Assembly (NCBI RefSeq): GCF_003129605.1
Contig: NZ_QBDX01000001.1
Span: 744,001 to 808,000, forward strand
Direction of reading: 5' to 3'
Length of the DNA: 64,000 nucleotides
Origin: Hyphobacterium indicum
GTDB lineage: Bacteria > Pseudomonadota > Alphaproteobacteria > Caulobacterales > Maricaulaceae
Part shown: in pieces, positions 27,596-35,553 of the stretch
Layout of the letters: each line of letters opens with the position of its first letter
Position numbering within the stretch: the first letter of the stretch is position 1
Notes under the pieces: model-generated
Seen by the model: only the letters and a program-made list of their open reading frames with translations
Database searches by the model: none
Told to the model about the DNA's origin: nothing
Translations under genes and position numbers: made by a program

Positions 27596-28069
27596 TCATT
27601 CCTCTATTCTGATGTCGTCAGGCAAGCTTTCAAATGTCTGCAGAAGAATGCGGTCGCCGAACTCGGACGCATCGCCATTGGCATCATTCACCGCCAGCCA
27701 GAAGCGGACCGGCGCGCCGGTTTCATCGGCAATCCAGACCACGGGCCAGACGCCGGCGGACTGCACCGAGCGGATCGACGCGCCATTGGCCTGGGTTGTG
27801 GCGGTTATGGCCTCGAACCGGCCGGCGCTGGCGACCAGCTGAAAGCCATTCGTATCACCTGCCCCCGCCAGCGTGACGGTCAGCGCATAGCGTTCGCCCG
27901 GCTCGAACCGGGGTGGCAGCCCGTCCAGTGACAGGCGCGGCGAGGCCGCCTCTGCTGCATTCTCCCAGTGGCAGGCGTGACAACTGTCCATGCCCGGCGC
28001 ACCGGCATGTCCCCAGGGCGCGCCCTCGGGATAGACGTCACCGGCGAACAGAAGCGCCAGCCAGATCAC
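27596..28069 (-). CDS. CXXCH-containing Reeler-like exported protein
   Basis: A 157-residue protein beginning with a short hydrophobic stretch. A single c-type haem-binding pattern (SCHACH, about residues 29-34) is followed by a beta domain whose PPRFEPGERYALTVTLAG motif resembles Reeler / choice-of-anchor V domains. The start overlaps the upstream lyase-like stop by four bases, so the two are translationally coupled. Whether one CXXCH really binds haem cannot be told. Its 3' half is duplicated at 25213-25455. Confidence 0.72.
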   Translation of the reverse strand: MIWLALLFAGDVYPEGAPWGHAGAPGMDSCHACHWENAAEAASPRLSLDGLPPRFEPGERYALTVTLAGAGDTNGFQLVASAGRFEAITATTQANGASIRSVQSAGVWPVVWIADETGAPVRFWLAVNDANGDASEFGDRILLQTFESLPDDIRIEE

Positions 28070-29091
28070 TCCTGCGGCATCACCACGGCGCGGCCGATCG
28101 TATTGGTATCGGCCCCGAACCAGATTTCCCCGTTGGGCTCGAAAAACTGCATGTGCCGGATCGTGCCGCCGCCGGAGGGCACCGGCGTTTGCGAGAAGAA
28201 GGTTTCGGTGACGGGATCGAAGCCGACAAAATTATTGATCTCCGGCCCGGTCTCGACAAACCAGATGCGGTTTTGTGCATCGACGGCCATGCCATAGGGG
28301 CGGCTGTTGTCCGCATTCGGCGCGCGCCATTCCTGCACGCCATTGGTGGCCGGATCGAAAGCGCCGACATACCCTTCGGCATAATCGACATACCAGACAT
28401 AGCCATTGTCCGTGATGCCGATCCGCCGGGGACGTGTACCCTCGCGCGGCAGCGTGTATTCGGTCAGTTGCAGCGTGTCGGGATGCACTGAGGCGATCTT
28501 GTTCGTGCCCAGCAATACCACCCAGACCATGCCATCGGCAGCGATCTCGATGCCATAGGGCCGCGCGCTGTCCGTGGCCACATCGACAATATCGAGCTCG
28601 AAGGTCGAGACATCGAGGCGGCCGATCTTGTTGGCGCCCTGTGCGGTAAACCACAGATATTGTCCGCTCTGGTCCATGATCAGCGTGTGCGGATCGCGCG
28701 GCACGCCATTGGGCATTTCGACGCGCATGAACTGGCCGGTGTCAGGATCATAACGCCCGATATAGGCATCACGGTTTCCGGCAATCCAGATATGACCCTC
28801 GGCATCGACGATCTGGTTGTGCGGTCCGGTTCCGGCCGGAAGGTCGAGGCGGCCGGTCTCGCCGGTGGCCGGTTCCAGCCAGCCGAGATAATCGCCGCGC
28901 TGGCCGACAAACCAGACGCGCTCTCCGTCCGCGGTGAAAGGATCGCGCGGACGGGTGTCTTCATGGGGGATGGCCCATTCCTCGATCAGCACATCGTCGG
29001 CATCAAGTTGACCCGCATTGGTAAAATCCTGAGCCGCGGCGGGCGCGGCCGCCAGCAGAAAGGCGAGGGGCATAAGGGCAGGGCGCATCAA
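28066..29091 (-). CDS. Streptogramin B lyase-like (Vgb) beta-propeller protein
   Basis: A 341-residue secreted protein (signal peptide ending near AAAQ) with seven-bladed propeller repeats of the Vgb type: PHNQIVDAEGHIWIAGN, DPHTLIMDQSGQYLWFTAQGANKIGRLD, RPYGIEIAADGMVWV, RPRRIGITDNGYVWYVDY. Vgb linearises virginiamycin B, but most chromosomal homologues have unknown roles, and export plus coupling to a CXXCH protein argue against simple antibiotic resistance here. Upstream gene of the two-gene pair. Confidence 0.82.
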   Translation of the reverse strand: MMRPALMPLAFLLAAAPAAAQDFTNAGQLDADDVLIEEWAIPHEDTRPRDPFTADGERVWFVGQRGDYLGWLEPATGETGRLDLPAGTGPHNQIVDAEGHIWIAGNRDAYIGRYDPDTGQFMRVEMPNGVPRDPHTLIMDQSGQYLWFTAQGANKIGRLDVSTFELDIVDVATDSARPYGIEIAADGMVWVVLLGTNKIASVHPDTLQLTEYTLPREGTRPRRIGITDNGYVWYVDYAEGYVGAFDPATNGVQEWRAPNADNSRPYGMAVDAQNRIWFVETGPEINNFVGFDPVTETFFSQTPVPSGGGTIRHMQFFEPNGEIWFGADTNTIGRAVVMPQE

Positions 29092-29184
29092 ATCTCTCCA
29101 TTTCTGGCCAAGGGTTCCGGTAACATCCTAACGCAGGATCCGCCCGGTTTCACGCCCCCCGGGTCGCGCGTAACAGAAACAATG

Positions 29185-29207
29185 AAAAAGGAGCTCGCAT
29201 AGCGAGC
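29185..29207 (-). terminator. Probable intrinsic terminator downstream of tRNA-Lys
   Basis: On the minus strand GCTCGC-TAT-GCGAGC forms a perfect six-base stem followed by TCCTTTTT. It lies about 125 bases after the tRNA end in the tRNA's direction. The T-run is offset by three bases from the stem, so strength is uncertain. Confidence 0.55.
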
Positions 29208-29302
29208 GATTATGTTGGATTTGGCTAGCCGATAGGGCGATGTCCGCCTTCGCCAAGGCTACGGCGTGACAGCCCTCGCTCGAATTCGACGTGCTGGCTT
29301 GC

Positions 29303-29332
29303 CCAGCCGAAGCTCTCGAAGAGAGCGAAGGC

Positions 29333-29335
<3 letters not shown>
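29303..29335 (-). other. Hairpin starting at the tRNA-Lys 3' CCA end
   Basis: On the minus strand CCAGCC and GGCTGG pair around an inner GCTCTC-TTC-GAGAGC stem, with a three-base internal loop. The left arm begins with the encoded CCA of the tRNA, so the precursor could fold here and guide 3' processing. There is no T-run, so it is not a standard terminator. Confidence 0.5.
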
Positions 29336-29408
<73 letters not shown>

Positions 29409-29564
29409 ACATGGCCGTCGCAGGCGGGGGCTGGCCCCGCTGGAAGGCCGCGGAACATACGCCCCGATTTGACAAAAGCAAGACGGTTTCCACGCCCGGC
29501 AAGGAAATCATAACCGCTATGCGCTAGACGCAAGGGCTTCTGACCCGATGCAAGGACTGGCGGC

Positions 29565-29879
29565 ATGATCTTCGACCGCGCCCATCTCCATCAATACACC
29601 GCCGGTGATGCGGCGCTGGAAGCCGAGCTGGTCGGCCTGCTGCGCGATCAGGCGGAACGCTGCCTGGGTGCCATGAGCGCGGCGACCGACATGAACGCCT
29701 GGAAGGCCGCCGCCCATACGCTGAAAGGCGCGGCGCGCGGGGTCGGAGCGTTCGAGCTGGGCGAGGCGTGTCAGCGCGCCGAAGACGCCCCGCAAGCCGC
29801 CTGGCCCATCGCCGTTGTCGAGGTCCGCCGCGCCGCCGATGCCGCGTTCGCCGAAATCGACAGCGTTCTGGCGGCCTAG
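29565..29879 (+). CDS. HPt domain phosphotransfer protein
   Basis: A 104-residue stand-alone histidine phosphotransfer domain. The phospho-accepting His lies in AAAHTLKGAARGVGAFELGEACQRAED, the usual HPt signature. It relays phosphate between a hybrid kinase and a response regulator. No kinase or regulator is adjacent, as with orphan HPt proteins such as Caulobacter ShpA; whether this is ShpA cannot be decided from sequence alone. Its end overlaps the convergent chorismate mutase gene by four bases. Confidence 0.87.
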   Translation: MIFDRAHLHQYTAGDAALEAELVGLLRDQAERCLGAMSAATDMNAWKAAAHTLKGAARGVGAFELGEACQRAEDAPQAAWPIAVVEVRRAADAAFAEIDSVLAA

Positions 29880-30190
29880 CCGCGCGTTTTGTCCCAGACG
29901 GTAAACTCGTACGCGATCGAGGCTTCCACCAGCGTCTCCCAGACCGGTTCGGCGATGGCGCGGGGCAGGCCGGCGGCATCAGCGGCGACCCCGACCTTGG
30001 TCAGGACATCCTGCTTGCGCGCTTCATCGCGCACTGCGCCCCGATCCGGCTTGATCCGCGCCGCGGCCTCCATATAGCCGGTCCGGATCGCAATCAGCCG
30101 CACCAGCTCCCGGTCAATTGCGTCCACGCCTTCGCGGACTTCAGGCATGGTCTGGCAGTTTTCGGGGGATTTGACGTCGGGCAATGTCAC
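29876..30190 (-). CDS. Chorismate mutase, AroQ class
   Basis: About 104 residues of an all-helical AroQ chorismate mutase: REGVDAIDRELVRLIAIRTGYMEAAARIKP followed by RKQDVLTKVGVAADAAGLP and a C-terminal EFTVWDKTR tail. It converts chorismate to prephenate for Phe/Tyr synthesis; isochorismate-pyruvate lyase (PchB-like) is the sister possibility. Start uncertain: GTG 30190 or TTG 30184, the latter with AAGG at better spacing. Confidence 0.85.
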   Translation of the reverse strand: MTLPDVKSPENCQTMPEVREGVDAIDRELVRLIAIRTGYMEAAARIKPDRGAVRDEARKQDVLTKVGVAADAAGLPRAIAEPVWETLVEASIAYEFTVWDKTRG

Positions 30191-30310
30191 GGCCTTGTGG
30201 TTCGCAATTGAAAGCCTCTCCTTCTATGGCCTTCAGGGCGCAGCGCCAAGTCATTGGCCTGCGGCACGCAGCCGCGTTAGTCTGACCGCCGGAAGTGAGG
30301 AGATTCGGGC

Positions 30311-30931
30311 ATGTCGAAAATTACGCTTTACGGCGCATCGAGCAGCGGCAATTGCCTGAAAACCCGCTGGATCGCGGATCTGATGGGCATTGATTATGAC
30401 TGGCGCGAGATGGATGTCTTCGCCGGTGACACACGGACAGAAGACTTCCTGGCCCTCAACCCCGCCGGGCAGGTGCCCTGCATGGTTCGCGAGGATGGCC
30501 GCGTCCTCGCCCAGTCCAATGCCATCATGCTCTATCTCGCCGAAGGCTCTTCGCTCATCCCGGAGGATGCCTTTGACCGCGCCAAGATGATGGAATGGAT
30601 GTTCTGGGAGCAATATTCCCACGAGCCCGCCATCGCCGTGCGCCGCGCCCAGCTGAAATTCATGAACATCCCCGAAGCCGAGATCGACCCGATGCTGATG
30701 CAGAAGGGCCGCCGCGCACTCGGCGTGATGGAATTGCGCCTGATGGCGCGCGATTTCATCGTCGGTGAACGCATGACCCTCGCCGATGTCGCGCTCGTCG
30801 CCTATACGCGCGTCGCCCATGAAGGCGGGTTCGATCTGGCGGATTTTCCGGCCGTGCGTTCCTGGGTGCACCGCGTCGAGCGCGAGCTGGGCCTGGAACC
30901 GGCGGAGTACGAGAACATCGAACTGGCCTGA
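30311..30931 (+). CDS. Glutathione S-transferase family protein
   Basis: A 206-residue GST with an N-terminal thioredoxin fold (KITLYGASSSGNCLKTRWIADLMGI, a Ser/Cys-rich active-site loop) and glutathione-binding QVPCMVREDGRVLAQSNAIMLYLAE. The helical C-terminal domain holds the N-capping GERMTLADVALVAY motif. Probably detoxification; the substrate is unknown. Monocistronic, ending at the copy 2 inverted-repeat element. Confidence 0.9.
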   Translation: MSKITLYGASSSGNCLKTRWIADLMGIDYDWREMDVFAGDTRTEDFLALNPAGQVPCMVREDGRVLAQSNAIMLYLAEGSSLIPEDAFDRAKMMEWMFWEQYSHEPAIAVRRAQLKFMNIPEAEIDPMLMQKGRRALGVMELRLMARDFIVGERMTLADVALVAYTRVAHEGGFDLADFPAVRSWVHRVERELGLEPAEYENIELA

Positions 30932-30960
30932 AATTGCGCATCTGATTGTTTTTGAAGCTA

Positions 30961-31078
30961 CTTCCCCTCCCATTGATGGGGAGGGCAGACGGCGAAGCCG
31001 TCAGGGTGGGGTGATCAACGCGGTGGTTGGCAAGTATTCCCCCACCCCCAACCCCTCCCCACACAGGGGGGAGGGGAT
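30961..31078. repeat. Inverted-repeat intergenic element, copy 2
   Basis: About 118 bases between the convergent GST and VWA genes. The left end CTTCCCCTCCC...TTGATGGGGAGGG and the right end ACCCCTCCCC...GGGGAGGGGAT are imperfect inverted repeats. The inner hairpin GACGGC-GAA-GCCGTC is shared almost base for base with copy 3 (in opposite orientation) and is a compensated variant of that in copy 1. Confidence 0.8.
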
Positions 31079-31093
31079 CAAGCGCCTGGATAC

Positions 31094-32269
31094 CTACCGC
31101 CCCAGCTCCTTCATCGCATTGTCCACCCCCTCCAGGGTCAGGGGGAACATGCGGTGCGGGCCGATAATGTCCTGCACCAGCCGGATGGAATAGGCGTGCT
31201 GCCACCATTTTTCCGGTTCCGGATTGAGCCAGACGAGGTCGGGATATTGCGCCGCGATACGGTTGAGCCAGACCGCGCCGGCCTCTTCATTCCAGCTCTC
31301 GACCGAACCGCCGGCATGGGTGATTTCATAGGGCGCCATGGAAGCATCGCCGACAATCACGATCTTCCAGTCGCGGCCGTATTTGTGCAGCAAATCCATC
31401 GTCGGAATGGTCTCCGACCGGCGGCGGTAATTGGATTTCCACACGCCCTCATAGATGCAGTTGTGGAAGTAATAATATTCCAGATTCTTGAAGGTTGACC
31501 GCGCCGCCGAGAATAATTCCTCGCAGGATTTCACATACGGATCCATTGAGCCGCCGACATCGAACAGCACCAGCACCTTGATCGCATTACGGCGTTCCGG
31601 CCGCATCTTCACATCCAGCCAGCCCTGCCGTGCGGTGGCATCAATCGTGTGGTCGAGGTCAAACTCCTCGCGTGCGGAATCGCGGGAGAATTTGCGTAAA
31701 CGCCGCAAAGCGACTTTCAGGTTTCGCGTGCCCAGCTCGCGCTCACCGTCGAGGTCTTTATAGCGGCGTTGCTCCCAGACCTTGGCACCCTTCTTGTGCC
31801 GGGACTCGCCGCCGATGCGCACGCCCGCCGGGTTATAGCCGCCATGGCCGAAGGGCGATGTGCCGCCCGTGCCGATCCATTTCGAGCCGCCCTCATGGCG
31901 CTTTTCCTGTTCTTCCAGCCGCTGTTTCAGCGTTTCCATCAGCTCCTCGAAAGACAGGGCGTCGAGCGCCTCCATCTCTTCGGGGGTGAGCAGCTTTTCC
32001 ATCGCCTGGCGCAGCCATTCTGCCGGGATGTCCTCGGTTTCAAACAGGATGGAGAGCGCTTCCACGCCCTTGAAGACATGGCCGAACACCGCATCGAACT
32101 TGTCGTAATTGCGCTCGTCCTTCACCAGCGCGGCGCGGCTGACCGAGTAGAAATGGTCGATTTCCGGACGCACCGCGCCCTTGTCCAGCGCTTCCAGAAG
32201 CGTCAGATATTCCCGTGTGGTGACCGGGATCTTTGCCGCGCGCAAATGGGTGAAGAACTGGTGGAGCAT
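31094..32269 (-). CDS. CoxE-like VWA domain protein
   Basis: A 391-residue protein of the VWA/CoxE-like family that works with MoxR AAA ATPases as a chaperone or metal-insertion pair. N-terminal helical region, a basic GGSKWIGTGGTSPFGHGG stretch (about 130-155), and a C-terminal VWA domain whose MIDAS is LVLFDVGGSMDPYVKSCEELF. The ATG shares a base with the VOC gene's stop (TAATG). The partner MoxR gene lies about 3.3 kb upstream on the same strand rather than next to it. Confidence 0.9.
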   Translation of the reverse strand: MLHQFFTHLRAAKIPVTTREYLTLLEALDKGAVRPEIDHFYSVSRAALVKDERNYDKFDAVFGHVFKGVEALSILFETEDIPAEWLRQAMEKLLTPEEMEALDALSFEELMETLKQRLEEQEKRHEGGSKWIGTGGTSPFGHGGYNPAGVRIGGESRHKKGAKVWEQRRYKDLDGERELGTRNLKVALRRLRKFSRDSAREEFDLDHTIDATARQGWLDVKMRPERRNAIKVLVLFDVGGSMDPYVKSCEELFSAARSTFKNLEYYYFHNCIYEGVWKSNYRRRSETIPTMDLLHKYGRDWKIVIVGDASMAPYEITHAGGSVESWNEEAGAVWLNRIAAQYPDLVWLNPEPEKWWQHAYSIRLVQDIIGPHRMFPLTLEGVDNAMKELGR

Positions 32270-32631
32270 TACGTCCTTTCGAGGTCTGCTCCGAAAGTAG
32301 CGAGAACCCCATAGGGATCAAGCACCGCAAATTCACGATAGCCCCAGGGTTTGGTCTCGATATCGCCATTCGGGTGCACGCAACCGGCCGCCTTCGCCAT
32401 CTTGTAGAAAGCATCGACATCATCGACATCGAGCCGGCAGGACGTCCATTCGCAGACCTCTTTCCGGTCGGTGAAGAAGTAGTAGAATTCAAATCCATCG
32501 CGCTGCACACCGCCGAATTTGCCGTCGTCATAGAGCCAGGTTTTGCAGCCGAATGCCTCTTCCCAGAATTTCAGGCTGACCGTCACATCCAGCGATGGCA
32601 GGACAGGCCGAGTGGCCAGAATTTTCGCCAT
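32269..32631 (-). CDS. VOC (glyoxalase/bleomycin resistance) family protein
   Basis: A 120-residue single VOC protein: PVLPSLDVTVSLKFWEEAFGCKTWL at the N-terminus, FEFYYFFTDRKEVCEWTSCRLDVDDVDAFYKMA in the middle and PWGYREFAVLDPYGVLATFG near the end, the standard beta-alpha-beta-beta-beta halves. It resembles bleomycin-binding proteins more than glyoxalase I. It is coupled to the VWA gene by a one-base overlap; a functional link is not implied by the family. Confidence 0.83.
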   Translation of the reverse strand: MAKILATRPVLPSLDVTVSLKFWEEAFGCKTWLYDDGKFGGVQRDGFEFYYFFTDRKEVCEWTSCRLDVDDVDAFYKMAKAAGCVHPNGDIETKPWGYREFAVLDPYGVLATFGADLERT

Positions 32632-32702
32632 GATCTCCCCCGTTTTTACAGGTGCCAGACTAGCGGCAAGCGGCGCGCGGTCATGTGAATTCGGAGACAG
32701 GC

Positions 32703-33332
32703 TTACGGTGCCATCACCTCAAGTCCCGTTACATCCTGCTGCATCAGCGCGTTTGACGCTGCGGCGATCCGCTCTATCGGCCAGTCCCACCAGGCCAGTG
32801 CCAGCATCCGCTCGATATCGGCCTCGGGCAGGCGGTATTTCACCACCTTGGCCGGATTGCCCGCGACGATGGCATAGGGCGGCACGTCAGACGCGACGAC
32901 GGCCTTGGTGGCGATGATCGCGCCATGGCCGACCGTCACGCCGGGCAGGATCGTCGCATCCCAGCCGATCCAGACATCATGGCCGATCGTGATCCCGCCC
33001 TTGTTCGGCCAGGGTCCGGGGTCGGGCGCGCCAAAGGCCTCGCCAAAGATCGGGAAGGGATAGGTGGACAGCCGGTCGGCAAAATGATTGCCGCCATTGA
33101 GCACGAAGCTCGCCCCGTGCGCGATGGAGCAGAACTTGCCGATGGTCAGCCGGTCGTCGATGAAGTCGAAAGCGTATTTTATGTTTTCGGCGAAGGCTTC
33201 CGGATCATCAAAGCTGTGAAAATAGCTGTAATCCCCGGCGGATGCCTTGGGATGATCCTTCAGGAGCGGTTTCAGGAAAACGATGGACGGGGCGGCCGCG
33301 ACCGGACGCAGAATGTCGGGGGACAGGGGCAT
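32703..33332 (-). CDS. CatB/Vat-type hexapeptide acetyltransferase
   Basis: A 209-residue left-handed beta-helix acyltransferase of the xenobiotic (chloramphenicol/streptogramin) branch: YSYFHSFDDPEAF, the catalytic-His context GGNHFADRLSTYPF, and hexapeptide turns in KGGITIGHDVWIGWDATILPGVTVGHGAIIATKAVV. It could acetylate an antibiotic or a sugar; branch membership alone does not prove resistance. The ATG at 33332 has GAGG eight bases upstream and fits the family start. Confidence 0.85.
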   Translation of the reverse strand: MPLSPDILRPVAAAPSIVFLKPLLKDHPKASAGDYSYFHSFDDPEAFAENIKYAFDFIDDRLTIGKFCSIAHGASFVLNGGNHFADRLSTYPFPIFGEAFGAPDPGPWPNKGGITIGHDVWIGWDATILPGVTVGHGAIIATKAVVASDVPPYAIVAGNPAKVVKYRLPEADIERMLALAWWDWPIERIAAASNALMQQDVTGLEVMAP

Positions 33333-33469
33333 GGAGATGACCTCACAAGCAGGCAGTTCACTGGAATATCTGGTGCTTGCGGGTGGCCCCGGAAGCACGG
33401 ATCTAGCCGTGCTGAATCATCTCACTCTCCCGATAACAGGAGCGGAATTTACCAGAATCTTTGGCAATG

Positions 33470-33514
33470 AAAAAGGGCCGCAAAGCACAGGGACAGGGGC
33501 GTGCTTTGCGGCCC
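33470..33514 (-). terminator. Intrinsic terminator of the DUF465 gene
   Basis: A perfect 14-base stem (GGGCCGCAAAGCAC and its complement) around a 12-base loop, followed on the minus strand by TTTTT. It is placed 60 bases after the DUF465 stop in its direction of transcription. Confidence 0.88.
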
Positions 33515-33574
33515 TGAACCACCCTGAAGCTCGGGGAGAGAGACAGGGTGGGAACCGGGCGGTTTTGCGAGGGG

Positions 33575-33805
33575 TCAGACGCCCAGTGCAGGATAGTCCA
33601 GAGAGCTGTTACGGCGCCTGCGGCGGCGGCGCAGGCGATCCTGCTTTCCGGAATTTTCAATATGAATCTGGTCCTTCACGTCCAGCTTCATCTTTTTCAG
33701 CGTTGCGATTTCCAGGCTTTCGGGCAGCGGACGGGACTGTTCTTCGGACAGTTTCTTTTCCAGAGCTGCATGACGGGATTTCAGCGCGGTAAGCCGGCCA
33801 AACAT
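33575..33805 (-). CDS. DUF465 / YdcH family small protein
   Basis: 76 residues: an amphipathic helical hairpin (LTALKSRHAALEKKLSEEQSRPLPESLEIATLKKMKLDVKDQI) typical of DUF465, ending in a very basic run of seven arginines that could bind nucleic acid or membrane. The ATG at 33805 has AAGGAAC nine bases upstream. A strong terminator follows, so it is probably a well-expressed single gene. Function unknown. Confidence 0.82.
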   Translation of the reverse strand: MFGRLTALKSRHAALEKKLSEEQSRPLPESLEIATLKKMKLDVKDQIHIENSGKQDRLRRRRRRRNSSLDYPALGV

Positions 33806-33927
33806 TTTGAGTTCCTTTTCTTTTTTTAAACTCGGTTTCAATCGACACGGCTAATATGGGCGACGCCATAACATCAATCAAATCGAATTAAATTTGACAA
33901 TTAATCGGAAATACCGAATTTAAAACC

Positions 33928-34842
33928 ATGGCCCAACCAACGCTCAAACAACTCTCCGCCCTGATCGCCATCGCCGAGACCGGCCTGTTCCGGACGGCGG
34001 CGGAAAAACTGCATGTCAGCCAGCCAGCGCTCAGCGAGCAGATCAGCCAGCTCGAATACCGGCTCGGCGCGCGCCTGCTCGACCGGGACCGGCGTGGAGC
34101 GCGGTTGACCCCTGTGGGAGAGGCGATCGCCATCCGGGCCCGGCGCATCCTCGCGGACGTGTCGGAACTGGATTCACTGGTCCGTTCCAGTGCTGAAAAC
34201 CTAGGCGGACTGATCCGCATGGGCGCGCTGCCGACGCTGGGCCCCTATCTCATGCCCTATGTCGTGCCGGTCCTGCATGCGCGATACCCGGGCCTGCGCC
34301 TTTATGTCCGTGAGACCACGGGACAGGCGCTCGAGGACGGTCTCCAGGCCGGGCAATACGATGTTGCGCTGACCGTCGGCGTGACGCCGGGATCGAAACT
34401 GTGTGTCCTGCCGCTTTTCGAGGAGCCGCTGAAACTCGGAATCGCCCATGATGACCCGCTGGCCGGCCGGAGCCATATCACCGCCCAGGCGCTGGCCGGC
34501 CGCGATGTCCTGACGCTGGAGGACGGGCACCGTCTGACCGAGCAGGTCAAGGCCATCGCCCGGAAATCGGGCGCCACCATTCTCGATGACTATCAGGGCA
34601 CCAGCCTCGACGGGCTGCGCCAGATGGTCGGCATGGGCATGGGGGTTTCGATCTTCCCGCAGCTCTATGAGCGCAGCGAGATCCGCAATGACCGCGCCGT
34701 TGAGGCACGTCCCTTCAACAGCGCCGATGCGATCCGCAAGGTCAGCCTCATCTGGCGCGAGAACAATCCCCGCGAAAAGGACTTCGAGACGCTCGGCGGC
34801 ATCATCGCGGCCCGGGCGGCAGAATTGCTGGCAGAGGGTTAG
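33928..34842 (+). CDS. LysR-family regulator, OxyR-like but lacking the redox cysteines
   Basis: A 304-residue LysR regulator. The winged helix is at 1-60 (LFRTAAEKLHVSQPALSEQISQLEYRLG); the effector domain aligns with OxyR through the LTLEDGH and GTSLDGLRQMVGMGMGVSIFP blocks. At the position of OxyR Cys199 there is Arg202, and the Cys208 position is Ala211; the only cysteine visible is Cys159. It therefore should not sense peroxide by the classical disulphide. It probably autoregulates from the AT-rich 33806-33927 region. Confidence 0.88.
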   Translation: MAQPTLKQLSALIAIAETGLFRTAAEKLHVSQPALSEQISQLEYRLGARLLDRDRRGARLTPVGEAIAIRARRILADVSELDSLVRSSAENLGGLIRMGALPTLGPYLMPYVVPVLHARYPGLRLYVRETTGQALEDGLQAGQYDVALTVGVTPGSKLCVLPLFEEPLKLGIAHDDPLAGRSHITAQALAGRDVLTLEDGHRLTEQVKAIARKSGATILDDYQGTSLDGLRQMVGMGMGVSIFPQLYERSEIRNDRAVEARPFNSADAIRKVSLIWRENNPREKDFETLGGIIAARAAELLAEG

Positions 34843-34886
34843 ACCGAACCGCACTCCGTAACTTGCTGCGGACAGAAGGGTTGATA

Positions 34887-34929
34887 ATATTAGCAATCAG
34901 CTTGAATAAATATAGCTATTAGCTAATAT
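34887..34929. promoter_or_regulatory. Inverted repeat upstream of the toxin-antitoxin pair
   Basis: Eight-base arms ATATTAGC (34887-34894) and GCTAATAT (34922-34929), with a small palindrome ATAGCTAT between, just before the toxin ATG. AT-rich against a GC-rich background. A likely autoregulatory operator for the XRE antitoxin; inferred from position. Confidence 0.5.
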
Positions 34930-34935
34930 CATGTC

Positions 34936-35187
34936 ATGCGGTCGGTGAGTTACACGAAATCCGCGTTGAAAGTGTTGCGGAAGATGCCGCGGCCGGATGC
35001 TTTGCGGATTATGGCGAAAGTCGACCAGTTCGCCATTGATCCGGAGAGTCTGGCAAACAATGTGAAGCGGCTGCAGGGAAGCGACTTCATCCGGCTTCGT
35101 GTGGGAGACTGGCGGGTGATCATGGACGATCAGGGGGCGGTTCTGGCCGTTCTGAAAATTGGCTCGCGCGGCAGCGTGTACGAATAG
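34936..35187 (+). CDS. RelE/ParE family toxin
   Basis: An 83-residue RelE-fold toxin: SYTKSALKVLRKMPRPDALRIMAKVDQFA at the N-terminus and GSDFIRLRVGDWRVIMDD..VLAVLKIGSRGSVYE at the C-terminus, keeping the conserved basic core (RLRVGDWRV) and the C-terminal Arg. RelE toxins cleave mRNA on the ribosome. Toxin first, antitoxin second (HigBA-like order), nine bases apart. Confidence 0.88.
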   Translation: MRSVSYTKSALKVLRKMPRPDALRIMAKVDQFAIDPESLANNVKRLQGSDFIRLRVGDWRVIMDDQGAVLAVLKIGSRGSVYE

Positions 35188-35196
35188 GAGAGGGCG

Positions 35197-35553
35197 ATGC
35201 AGACGATCAACACCCCGGATGGCGGCACCATGGTGATGCTGGCTCTGGAAGAATACGAAGCCCTGGTCGAAGCCGCCGATATCGCAGAAGGGCAACGCAT
35301 CCGGCAGCGTCTGGCCTCCGGCGAGGAGGAATTGCTGCCATCCGATATGGTCCGGCGGCTCGTCGCCGGGGAGACGCCGGTCCGGGTCTGGCGGAAGTAT
35401 CGCGGAATTGCAGCGGCGGACCTGGCCCGTCAGGCTCATCTCAGCCGCGCCTATATCAGCCAGATCGAGACGGGAAAGCGCCAGCCCGGCGTGGCCGCCT
35501 TGCGCCGGATCGCCACAGTTCTGAACGCCGATCTTGATGATCTGGTGGGCTAG
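35197..35553 (+). CDS. XRE-family antitoxin
   Basis: A 118-residue antitoxin. The N-terminal part (MVMLALEEYEALVEAADIAEGQRIRQRLASGEEELLP-like) resembles Phd/RelB linkers; the C-terminal half is a Cro/CI helix-turn-helix (AADLARQAHLSRAYISQIETGKRQPGVAALRRIATVLNADLDDLV). It neutralises the RelE-type toxin and probably represses the pair. It overlaps the convergent MoxR gene by four bases. Confidence 0.88.
   Translation: MQTINTPDGGTMVMLALEEYEALVEAADIAEGQRIRQRLASGEEELLPSDMVRRLVAGETPVRVWRKYRGIAAADLARQAHLSRAYISQIETGKRQPGVAALRRIATVLNADLDDLVG

Noticed and set aside
32703-33332. Chloramphenicol or streptogramin resistance from the CatB-like and Vgb-like genes together
   Set aside because: The genes are far apart in different operons, the Vgb-like protein has an export signal, and family membership alone does not show antibiotic activity.
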